NCBI GenBank assembly: GCA_023101725.1
Contig: JALJCO010007112.1
Span: forward strand, 160,196-224,195
Direction: 5' to 3'
Origin: Atherinomorus stipes
Taxonomy: Eukaryota > Chordata > Actinopteri > Atheriniformes > Atherinidae
Length of the DNA stretch: 64,000 bases
The translations under genes and the position numbers were made by a program. This document shows positions 11,875 to 20,604 of the stretch, piece by piece (positions within the stretch are counted from its first letter, which is position 1; every line of letters begins with the position of its first letter). The notes under the pieces were generated by a model. The model ran no database searches. It saw only the letters and a program-made list of their open reading frames with translations, and was not told the origin of the DNA.

Positions 11875-11927
<53 letters not shown>
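11570..11927. repeat. Inverted-repeat element between TA and GT microsatellites
   Basis: A (TA)n tract (about 11576-11628) is followed by 'gaaggttcttttcaaaacg...' at 11629, and the inverse '...cgttttggaaaagaactcttc' ends at 11857. The arms are about 60 bp, containing 'gagttaaccaccattta'. More TA and a (GT)n tract (about 11880-11927) follow. The arrangement fits a small Tc1/mariner-type MITE (TA target) inserted in a TA microsatellite. Confidence 0.6.
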
Positions 11928-11928
<1 letters not shown>

Positions 11929-12180
11929 TACATATGTATATACAGATCTGTATATATCTGTATATCTACTTTTACAAGCTTGTTCAGATAAAAAAAAAAA
12001 ACGTGTGGGAGTTTAAGGGTTAAGTGTCCGCCACCTTTTATTTCTTTGATGGTTGAAAGAACAGGTCGGGTGGATGGGGGGTGGATGGGGGGTGGATGGG
12101 GGAGCCGTGACTTGTGCATCAGAATGTGCTGGTCACACACTGAGCGTGTTCTGGTCTGCACCGTGTTCCCGTCTCTCCAG

Positions 12181-12253
12181 GTTCACGCAGATGGACTGTG
12201 ACGGCCACCTGGCCCAGTGTCTGTCAGACATGAATGTGGACATGACCTGGTGA
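12181..12253 (+). CDS. faap20: FAAP20, terminal coding exon (UBZ end)
   Basis: The exon starts after gtctctccag and continues the split Gly codon of the previous exon. It encodes FTQMDCDGHLAQCLSDMNV and then DMTW and stop TGA at 12251-12253. His and Cys of H-L-A-Q-C are the third and fourth zinc ligands of the FAAP20 ubiquitin-binding zinc finger, and CPMC in exon 8504-8994 supplies the first two. The finger is thus split by a 3.2 kb intron. From family knowledge, the C-terminal tail and final Trp of human FAAP20 take part in ubiquitin binding, and that Trp is kept here. The gene converges on prkcz, as in human. Match to the family C-terminus is strong. Confidence 0.93.
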
Positions 12254-12775
12254 GCCCGTGGATGCTGGCCGCCCTCCAGGCCCCCGTCAGACGGAGCAGG
12301 ACGCTGCTAAACACCTCTCCGCATTTATTGACACTTTTCATGCCCCGTGAGAGGTTGTTGTTAAACCTGAGGGCGGGGGGGGTAAACCAGGATGCTCACC
12401 TCCTCTGGGACAGAAGACATCATGTGACGTTCCTTCATTCCAGCTGGTCAACAGGATCAATGAGCAGAGACGGTTCAGACTCTGAGCTGCTGATTCCCTT
12501 TAGTCTGCGTGCAGGTTTCATCTCCATCTTCTGTTTCTATTTCTGAATGGAGAGCACAGCTTTTCCCGGCTGGGAGGTGTTTAAAAATGTCTGCATCGTC
12601 CTGGATCCTCTCCCTTCCACCAGAGAAGCGAGGTGTGAGGGGACGTTCCTGCAGCAGATAACGTATAATCATTGATAATTATTATTATTATTATTATTAT
12701 TATTATGGCTCTTTTAAAATGCTTTCTTTTTGTCCTGATTTCTTTTCTCTTCTTCATTTGTTTGAAATAAACCTG
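12254..12775 (+). other. Probable faap20 3' UTR
   Basis: About 520 bp follow the stop codon. They contain an (ATT)n run (about 12679-12704) and an AATAAA hexamer at 12766-12771, which is the first good polyadenylation signal after the stop. The next repeat begins at this signal, so the real transcript end should be near 12785-12800. This is an inference from the hexamer. Confidence 0.5.
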
Positions 12776-13270
12776 GAAAATGTCCTGGAAAATTATTTTT
12801 CCTCCCTCCACTTTGACGCTGCATTTTGTCACAGCTTCGTCACCATTTCCTCGCAGTTTGACAAGCTTCGTCGCCACCATGTTGTCGTTTCGCCACAGCT
12901 TCGTAGCCACTACATCACTGTTTCGTCGCAGCTTTGTAGCCGCTACGCCACCGTTTCGTTGCAGCTTCTTTGGCGCTATGTTGTCGTTTCGCCCCAGCTT
13001 CGTCGCTGTTTCGTTGCAGTTTTGTCGCCACTATATTGTGGTTTTGCTGCAGCTTGGACACCACTACGTCGCCGTTTCGTTGCAGCTTCTTCACCGCTAT
13101 GTTGTCGTTTCGCTGCCACTACGCCACCATTTCTTCTCATTTCAGTGCAGCTTTCTCGCCTCTATGTTGTCATTTATTAGTCTATTTGGTGATAACTTGA
13201 CTCGTACTGTAGCAGCTGGAAAAGTCCTAAAAAATGTCCTGGAAAATAACTTCAAGAAAAGAGTGCCAAC
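12773..13270 (-). mobile_element. Interspersed repeat carrying a 33-bp minisatellite
   Basis: The edges ('cctggaaaatgtcctggaaa' on the left, 'gcagctggaaaagtcc...tgtcctggaaa' on the right) match in inverse orientation the element at 15524-15831. Between them lie about 370 bp of degenerate 33-bp repeats built on 'gtttcg.cgcagcttcgt'. A 33-bp period keeps several frames open and explains the three overlapping open frames here. The 15524 copy has almost none of these repeats, so they expanded in this copy. Confidence 0.7.
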
Positions 13271-13284
13271 CCCATTTTCAGTCT

Positions 13285-13875
13285 GAACTCAGATGAAAGT
13301 GTATTTCACTTTGAGTCCTTTGGAAGATATTACGTTGAGTTTCCCTTGGTTGTACATCCAGTATAATGGTGAAGACGGGGCAGCCTCTATATCAGACATT
13401 ATCTAAAGTAAAACTCCTTGATTTTTGCCAATACTTTAAGTAGAATGAACGAACGAACAAGTACTATTGTCCTATGAGTCCAGATTCAGCTTACGTTAGT
13501 TATCAGGATGTTATACACACTTTTTGGGGCTGTGCGTTCACGATGCGCGCTTCTGTAGTACAGCTGAGAAATGCAACTCACTACCCAGACAACAACAAAA
13601 ACACAATTTGCGAAACTCTGAACTCACAGGACAAAAGTACTCATTCTTTCATTCATTGTACTTAAAGCATTGATGAAATGAAGGAGTTTTACTGCAGATA
13701 ATGTCTTATATAGAGGCTGCCCCGTCTCCGCCATTTTACTGGATGTACACGGAAGGGCAACTCAAAGTAATATCTTCCCAAGGAGTCAAAGTGATGCAGA
13801 AACTTTACCGGTAAGTAAATGCATGTATATACTCCAAGAAATAAGGTCCAGGTTGAAAAAAAAGAAATTTATCCT
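13285..13875. mobile_element. Fold-back TTAA element, left end lost
   Basis: The segment 13300-13425 and its inverse 13676-13800 are long inverted repeats, for example 'ggcagcctctatatcagac' against 'tatagaggctgcc'. The right end '...aaatttatcct' is followed by TTAA (13876-13879). The right arm is related to the complete element at 24638-25171 ('gtcaaagtgatgcagaaac', 'gtaagtaaatgca'). No left TTAA terminus is visible. Confidence 0.65.
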
Positions 13876-13946
13876 TTAACAATTCGTAACGTTCAGCGTA
13901 AAACCTGTTCAGGTTCTCTTTCTCCCCCCTGATTTAATTTTTAACT

Positions 13947-14205
13947 CAGTGGTGGGAGATGTTTCCAGGGTAGTGAAGTAAATTACTTGGGTCAAAATGT
14001 ACTTGAGTAAAAGTAAAATGACCTAATATCTACCTAAATAATCGTGATAATGATTTTTTCCACAATCGAGCAGACCTATGCTGACTAGGATTTAAGGTTA
14101 TGGACATTTTAACCTAATTTAAAAACTACTCAAAAAAGACTAATTACTCTCAAAAACTACTCAGTTACAGTAACGGTAAATGTAATGACTTACTTTCCAC
14201 CTCTG
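13947..14205. mobile_element. hAT-like MITE, about 260 bp
   Basis: The left end 'cagtggtgggagatg' and the right end '...tactttccacctctg' are imperfect inverted repeats of the 'CAGAGGTGG' type common in fish hAT elements. 'Acttgagtaaaagt' motifs sit inside. No clean 8-bp duplication was seen. Confidence 0.5.
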
Positions 14206-15130
14206 GTTGCGTCTATAAAAACCCAGCAGGATTGTAGCAGCAACAAGGTGGCTCCCTGTTAGCTGGCATGACTCAGCATGGAGCAGAAACTGGCTCACCA
14301 ACATGGTCTCCATGGAAACGTGGCTGTCGAGAAAAGCTGACAGGACGGGTGAACTGGACCGAGAACCCAGAAGTGGCGGTCATCCTTCTGGGCCTGATCG
14401 TCGGGGTCGGCTGCACCCTCACCGTGATTCCTGTCGTCTCAAACTCAGGGTGGGACCGGGAGGCGAGCTCGGACCTCCGCCCGGCCTCTGCCCGGCCTCC
14501 TCTGCCTGCCTGGACCCTGTTCTTACAGGTTTCTCCGTCATGAAGCAGGAATCTGCTGTGACAAAGGAACCAACGTGCTGAATGATGCTACGGGAACTTT
14601 GTCACCAACAGAAACTGAAGTTTTCCCCAAAAACCTGTTCAGATTTATTAATATGCTAATTTCAGCAGCAAGACCAAATTTTAATCAGACCTTCATCTTC
14701 GGGCTTCCCAGGGTCTGAGTCAGAAGCTCTGCTGGGTTTTCTGCTCAAGCTGATGAGGTGAACAAACCTGTTTCCTCCTAATCAAGTTAATGAGCTGAGC
14801 TCAGGAACCCGAGGACGTCCTCACCAACATGTTTGTTTGCACCGACCAGGACTCAGTTGGAACTTGTTAGTTTAAGTATTGGGGTTTTCTCCCCTCATCT
14901 TCATCAAGAGGCAAATTTTCACGGTGAGGTTCTCCAGACTAATCAGATGATTTGCCCCCCACGGAGCTGGAGCGGGGGTCAACACCTGCAGAGTCGGGTC
15001 ATCATGACGTGAAAACCAGGTTGGACGAAGCTGGAACTGCAGAGGAGCAGATCCAGCTTCTGCCTGCAGTGCTTCCACGGACGGCATTCGGCTTGTAAAA
15101 TCATGTTTATGGAGTTAATTTATCCCAAAA
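14206..15130. other. Intergenic, no firm gene
   Basis: Nothing certain. An open frame at 14268-14543 on + includes a hydrophobic stretch (VAVILLGLIVGVGCTLTVIP, encoded about 14373-14430) that would pass as a membrane segment, but there is no clear exon boundary or homologue I recognise. Confidence 0.4.
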
Positions 15131-15136
15131 GTATCG

Positions 15137-15233
15137 ACAAGTGTATATATATGTATATACATATACATATATATATATATATATATGTATGTATGTGTAC
15201 ACCAGTATATGTACACAATTGGTTGGTCTCCTC

Positions 15234-15262
<29 letters not shown>
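15137..15262. repeat. AT/GT-rich microsatellite cluster
   Basis: Two interrupted (TA)n tracts, about 15137-15200 and 15233-15262, make the Ile/Tyr-repeat open frame on the - strand. Confidence 0.85.
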
Positions 15263-15265
<3 letters not shown>

Positions 15266-15284
15266 GTATTTATTTCTCTTAAAG

Positions 15285-16067
15285 AAAAGACCAAATTGAC
15301 AAAAGTAATTCAAATAAACTTAAGAAACTAATAATAAATAAAAATTTACAAAATTGCAATTGACTGAAATACAAATTGTTTTTGAGCTGTGGTTGAAAAT
15401 GATAACTTAAAAAAAAAGAAAGAAAAACAACCCCTTACATCCACATTAGAGCGCCTTTCCCATGAACAGTGGACCAACAAACCTGTCACGGCTTTTTGAA
15501 CGTTACAGAAAACACCTGACTCACAGGTGTCACTCTTCTCTTAAATTTGTTTTCCAGGACTTTTCCAGCTGCTACAGTACAAGTAAAGTTATCACAACAT
15601 AGACTGATAAATTCTACCCGAAGCTTTTGGAGAAGCGTTTTACAATCGTAGCTTATATTTTGTACAGAGACGAAGCAGCGATGAAGCAGAGGGAGGAAAA
15701 ATCATTTTCCAGGACAACTCAAGCTTTTCCATGGCATTTTATTTTTTTTTTTCTGATTTACCATGTGTTTTCCATGACTGGAAAAATGTTCAATCATTTT
15801 TCCAGGTTTTCCAGGACAGGTGGGAACCCTGCTGATTGCAGTGATTGCCTCAAAGTGTTGCTCAACAATATTTTAGCTTTAGAGCCTCATCACGCTTGTT
15901 TACTTGTTTAATTTTTGATGCGTTTGTTTTTAATTTTCATTTCAAACTAAAATTCAAAATCAATGTCATGATTTTCATAGAATTTTTATTTATTACTTTT
16001 GCCAATTTCACTGACGACTGATTTTTATCCTGTAATTGGAGGATATGAATAATTTTGAGGACGACTG
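15285..16067. mobile_element. Tc1/mariner-type MITE with nested repeat
   Basis: The right end '...gaataattttgaggacgactg' is followed by TA (16068-16069). The body shares 'cctttcccatgaacagtgga', 'cagaaaacacctga' and 'gattgcagtgattg' with the complete copies at 42530-43013 and 61194-61714. The left TIR is missing. At 15524-15831 it is interrupted by another element ('caggtgtcac...ggtgggaaccctg'). Confidence 0.75.
15524..15831. mobile_element. Nested repeat ending ggtgggaaccctg
   Basis: The terminus 'ggtgggaaccctg' and multiple 'ttttccaggac' phrases mark a teleost repeat with CAGGG-type ends, probably hAT. The left end 'caggtgtcactc' is a poor inverted match. Removing it joins 'aacacctga' to 'ctgattgcagtg', the uninterrupted sequence of the host MITE family. 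It is the short counterpart of the minisatellite-bearing copy at 12773-13270. Confidence 0.6.
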
Positions 16068-16075
16068 TATATATT

Positions 16076-16160
16076 AGGGGTGCAACAATACATGCATTTG
16101 TATCAGACCAAACCGTACGGGTTTGTATTGAACCATGAGAACTATATATCGAATATCAAA
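16076..16160. mobile_element. hAT left-end fragment
   Basis: The sequence 'taggggtgcaacaatac' with following 'gtatcagaccaaaccgtac' is a typical fish hAT terminus. It abuts the next element at 16166, and no matching right terminus was found beyond 16702. Confidence 0.5.
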
Positions 16161-16165
16161 CAATA

Positions 16166-16702
16166 CACACTCAAAAAAAGGTACGAGACAGGAACATTTC
16201 TGTACCTGTAGGTACATTTTTTACAAATGTTCTCTCAAAAGTACAATATTGGTCTTTATGAGGCCAGAAGTACCTATATACTATGAAAAAGGGTCCAAAG
16301 TTATATAAAGTACAAATTTGTACCATTTCAACCCTAAGGGTACCTGCAGTTTGTACAATAACTATAAATAACAGTACTTCTAAACTAAAGAGTAGTATAA
16401 TTATAGTTACATTATGATTTTCATAATAATCATAGTAATAATTATATGTGTGTTTGGCCTAATATTTATATAATTATTCATTTATTATTAGCATCTTTGA
16501 TTGTTGTAATAATCTCTATTTTATTGACTTTTATTCATCATTTTTAATTGGTTTAATTGTACTTTATTAACTCATACAGCTTGATAAGGTACAAAAATGG
16601 GCCAGGACTGAAGGTACAGAAATGTCTTTCAGAAAGGACCCCCCCCAGCGACAAACTTCGTACCCTTTTAAGTACAAACTGGTACCTCTATTTTTGAGTG
16701 TG
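16166..16702. mobile_element. TIR element with cacactcaaaaa ends, 537 bp
   Basis: The ends 'cacactcaaaaa' and 'tttttgagtgtg' are perfect 12-bp inverted repeats, with further inverted 'ggtac' motifs inside ('aaaggtacgag', 'aactggtacctct'). No coding capacity is present. The superfamily is not assignable because the target duplication is unclear. Confidence 0.75.
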
Positions 16703-18560
16703 GACAGAGGTTTTAATTGATTTGACCAACTTGTGTTCTGATGATGAGCTCTGGGGTAAAAACTCAGTGGATCTGCGTTTACTTTGGTTGAGTATGATCC
16801 TGATGATAAGCTGTTGTGGGCTAAACCACATTGGTCACAAATACCTCTTTGATGATGCAACATTTGTTAATATTCTGATGGGTTTTTTTTTTAAATAAAG
16901 AGAGAAACTCTGTGAGGGACATTAGATGGAAGAAACGCTGCATGAAGCAACACTCCTGCAGACACACTTTCACACCAAAATAAAAGAGGAAAGACTCTGT
17001 TCACGGAAAACCAGTATCATTTTTAATAATTACACATATTTACAAAGATGCGGTGAAGCAAAATTAAGCAGATCCAACCAGCATTATGTTTTAAAAAAAA
17101 ATGCATGGTCTCATTTCATTCATTTTTAAATCATTCATTTAAAGTGTCTGAACGGCCTTCAGTGTTCTGGTTCAAGGACCTCCAGCTCATCCATTGGTCC
17201 CTCAAGGAGAAGATGCCACTAACGTATCATCTAGTGTGCAAAGATGTCGAGGAAACGTGAATAAAACGCAGCAAATGAGATGGAGTTTGGGAAACGTAGC
17301 ATGTTGAAGCCATCTCTAGTGTGTTTGTTGTGGTGGACGATACCGTGACTGTAGAGCTGCTTCATTATCTCCTCTCCCCTCTATCTCTTCCTTCTCTGCC
17401 TCTGAAGACCCTGCAGCTAATTGAGAGCCTTTGACTCAGGATCAGCTAATTAATCCTATTATGTCGTTATCAAATTAGCACGGGTCAGATTTCATCTAAC
17501 AGTTCTCGCTCTTCTCTCCCTGCAAGCACAGAAAGATCAACGAGGTTTCGGTGACGGTGATACTAATCCGGGCCGGTTCTGTGAACGTTGGATCCCAGGC
17601 GGCTACATTTGCTTACGGATATGTAGCTTCGTTGTGAAGGTGGCAGTAGATCAAGTATCAGCTAAAAACTTCACTTAGTGTTGGTGAAACCGTGGATGAA
17701 AAGTCTGCGTGGGAGCTGCAGCTGAGCAGAAACATGGAGTCTGTTTGGCAAACTCCGCCTCCAGATCACGGCCATGTTGGACTGGATTCAGACCGTGGAA
17801 ATGTCCACAGGTGACGCCGACCTCGGATCAGTGGAATCTCAACTCTAAGTTGGTTAAAAGACGCAAAAATCCAGAATCCTGAACTGGAACTTTTTGGTGC
17901 TGATGCTAAAACTGTTCTCCAGGTCCAGACTGGGAGTAATAAAGGAAAACAAATATGAGAAATCTATTGCGCATGACCCTGAAGGAAGGCGCCGCATTGC
18001 TGATTTCTGGGACTGCAGCAGAAGACCTCCTCCTCTGTCCGTGTTCATGTGAAATTAGAGAAAACTAGAACTATTGTGTTAGTCTGACTAAAACTGGACT
18101 TTTAAAACACACGTGAACACGTTAGTTTGACTGAAACTGGACTGGACCAGATTAGCTGGACTAAAACTGACCCCAGCAGTGTGTCTCTAGTCCGCTTTCA
18201 GTCTCAGGCTTTGACCCGGAAGTAACAGGACAATTATTTTAAAAAGTGAAGCTTCCAGCTCAGCATGGTGTTAATTTTCTCCATTGTTTGTTTGTTTGTT
18301 GTTCTGATGCAACACGTCGACCACAGACAGCCTGACGGGGACCGAAAGGAGGAATATCGGCACCATAAATCATGGAGTCAGTGAATCTGCTCCCCTCCTG
18401 TGCTTGTGTACTGGGATGAGGAAAGTAGTCCAGCTACTGGGGAAATCTGCCTGATCTACCTGGTAACAGTCAGACCTGCAGCATCGGTGGGAGATTCTGA
18501 TTCGCTGGAGTGTCTGAATGTGTCCAACAGTCAGAAATCTGATTTGTTTCAGACGCTGCT
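16703..18560. other. Unique intergenic sequence
   Basis: About 1.9 kb is largely free of the repeats seen elsewhere in the window. It contains a homeodomain-motif-rich block at 17401-17505 (see findings). No coding exon is recognised. It lies between the 3' ends of faap20 and prkcz. Confidence 0.5.
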
Positions 18561-18599
18561 GAAAACGTTCTGGGTACCCTATCGGTATCAGCCTTAAAA

Positions 18600-18667
18600 C
18601 TGAGTATCGGACATCGGCCACACCACCGATATTTAACCAATATTTGACCGATCAGTCCGCTGTTTCT

Positions 18668-18698
<31 letters not shown>

Positions 18699-19143
18699 CT
18701 TCTTTAAAAACTTCTTTTTTACAGACTTTAAAACTTCTAAAGACTAGGAGGGGGAAAAATATCAATACACTGGAATATCGCAATATTCTCATATGCTGAT
18801 TTCATATTGACATTTAAAAATGCAGTATCAATCTATTTTATTAACAAAATCTCACGATATTTCATCGTTCTGTTACGAAATCTCACTAGATTTTACAAAA
18901 TATCATGAGATTTTGTGTAAAATAGATCAATCCTGCGTTTTTAAGTATCGATTTGATATTTCAGTATATTGATATTTTTTCCCATCCCTTATTTTTCAAA
19001 GTGTCGGAAACTTATAAACTGCTATTTGCAATGACTGCTTATTTTTTTCAGTTTTAATAATATCGGTATTGATATCGGTTATCGGCCATATGAGTTTTGA
19101 AATATCAGCATATCGGCCAAAATTCCAATATTGTGCATCCTTA
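18600..19143. mobile_element. Composite hAT element: MITE inside MITE
   Basis: This is the inverse of the composite at 53265-53978. An outer element ('...aatattgtgcatcctta' right end) carries an inner palindromic MITE (about 18750-18990, 'gggggaaaaatatcaatac.../...gatattttttcccatccc') at the same internal site. The left terminus is degraded. A poly-A run of about 24 lies at 18675-18698. Confidence 0.7.
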
Positions 19144-20483
19144 GTTCTGGGCTCTGTTAGCCAGCCTGGGTCCCGCCACCAGCAGCTCCAGTCCGGTCTC
19201 TGCTACATCAGGTGGAGCCAGAGACTTTCAGAGACAGAGGAGCCCAAGATGGAGGCAGCTCGACCAACAGGTCACACGGCGAGTTGGAGGGGCCGCAGAT
19301 GGTCACGAGGTGGAAGACCCTGAGCTGGGCCAGCAGGCCTGTGCACGCGGTGGACCCAGAGCCAGAGGAATGCTTCGTGGTCCAGCCGGATTCTGTGTCT
19401 AGAGCTGCCGGCTGAGACTGGCAGTACGTCCAGAAGGCTGGAAGGAATGGGTCGGCACGGCAACCGTCTGGCGCGGGACGCCATCTTCGCCTCGCAGCTC
19501 CTCCAGTCACATTTCTGGCTCCTGCGAACTCGTAGACCATCGTCATTAATAGCTGAAACCTAGAAGACGTGTGTGTCCGCACTGATGCCGACACGGATTC
19601 GCCCAGAAACCGAAGCTCAGACACCAGGGACGATTCTGTTCTCAGTTTCAGCAGCTTGAACTGCTGAAGCTGTGATTGGTGAGGAATGGCCAATAAGTGC
19701 ATCAGAGACGTGATTATTAATCAATTTGATCTTTGAGGCACTTCTTAAATAAAAAGCTGGAAGTCAGCGTTCCCCCTTTCCTCTGTGAAAACCAGAAAAG
19801 ATAAAAAGAAATGTTTGTGTTGAGAATGAAAATGTGCCGCTTGCATCAATAAAAGGCATCGGATTCTGGACTCACTACCTTCATTATATTACACAATAAC
19901 TTATCTTCTCCCTCCCCCTCCTACATTCTTGTTTCACGTGAGGCTCCGCCCACCAACAAGAACAAAACAAGAACTATCAAAAAAGGTGCACGTGAAGTCA
20001 TTTAAAGTCCCCCAGCAGAGCGGACAAGTCTCCCTCCAGGGACGAGCTGGGGACGTGAGACGGGCTGACACGTCGTCATCCAGGGACGTGAGATGGGCTG
20101 ACGCGTCTTCATGATGCAGGCACACAAACATTTCTATTTCTCAGATTACACGCCGGCCGTGCTTTGACACGAGGACGGACATTCTGAAGGTAAAAAGCAA
20201 ATAAGAAAAGAAAAGGAGAAGACAACATGAAGACAGGGATCCTGTAGTCCAGAGTCTCCGTTGTCCCCTTAACATCCAGGAAAGAGTCTGGTACCCCTTC
20301 AAAACAATCAGAGTGGTCCAGGAGGGAAAGTCCCCCTTCCTCTGTATGCCTCGTCCTGATGACCAGTCCAGAGGGGGAGTGTGTCCTCCTCCTCACCTTC
20401 CACAGTTGGCTTGTAGTGGTCTTTTTTGGCTGAGACGGCAGCTTGGACAGACAGTAGAAGGGCCAAGGAGGAAGCAGTTTTCT
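19144..20483 (-). other. Downstream of prkcz stop, probable 3' UTR in part
   Basis: About 1.3 kb lies between the prkcz stop codon and the repeats at 18600-19143. GC content is higher than in the flanks. I saw no exact AATAAA on the - strand, so the transcript end is not placed. The overlapping open frames (for example 164 codons on - at 19208-19702) have no recognisable domain. Confidence 0.4.
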
Positions 20484-20571
20484 TCATACAGACTCCTCTG
20501 TGGACAGCAGCAGAGGGTTGATGTATTCAAATCCCTCAAACTCCGACTGGTCTATTCTCTTGATGACATCC
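20484..20571 (-). CDS. prkcz: Protein kinase C zeta, last coding exon
   Basis: On the - strand the exon follows cgttctccttctcag and encodes the end of the split Ala codon, then [20 protein letters not shown], then LLSTEESV and stop (20484-20486). It carries the AGC-kinase hydrophobic motif F-E-G-F-E-Y, where the phospho-acceptor is replaced by Glu, the hallmark of atypical PKCs. The end [12 protein letters not shown] is that of PKC zeta rather than PKC iota (INPLLMSAEECV in mammals). The last four residues fit a class I PDZ ligand (E-S-V). A good branch-point motif ctaac (20595-20599) lies 24 nt before the acceptor, at the edge of a large minisatellite. Confidence 0.96.
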
Positions 20572-20604
20572 CTGAGAAGGAGAACGAGAGGAGAGTTAGA
20601 AACT

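Larger units (their letters stand above)
8995..12180 (+). other. faap20 last intron, 3186 bp
   Basis: The intron is bounded by gtaaga and ctctccag. It holds a hAT MITE (9390-9659) inserted in another repeat (about 9370-9790, with repeated 'gacgcgaat' phrases), a roughly 1.7 kb stretch (9800-11560) in which I recognise nothing, then TA and GT microsatellites around a small inverted-repeat element (11570-11930). A short (ggtggatgg)n-type tract lies at 12066-12102. Confidence 0.8.

Noticed and set aside
12780..13286. 168-codon repeat protein
   Set aside because: Product of a 33-bp array inside an interspersed repeat; a sister copy lacks it.
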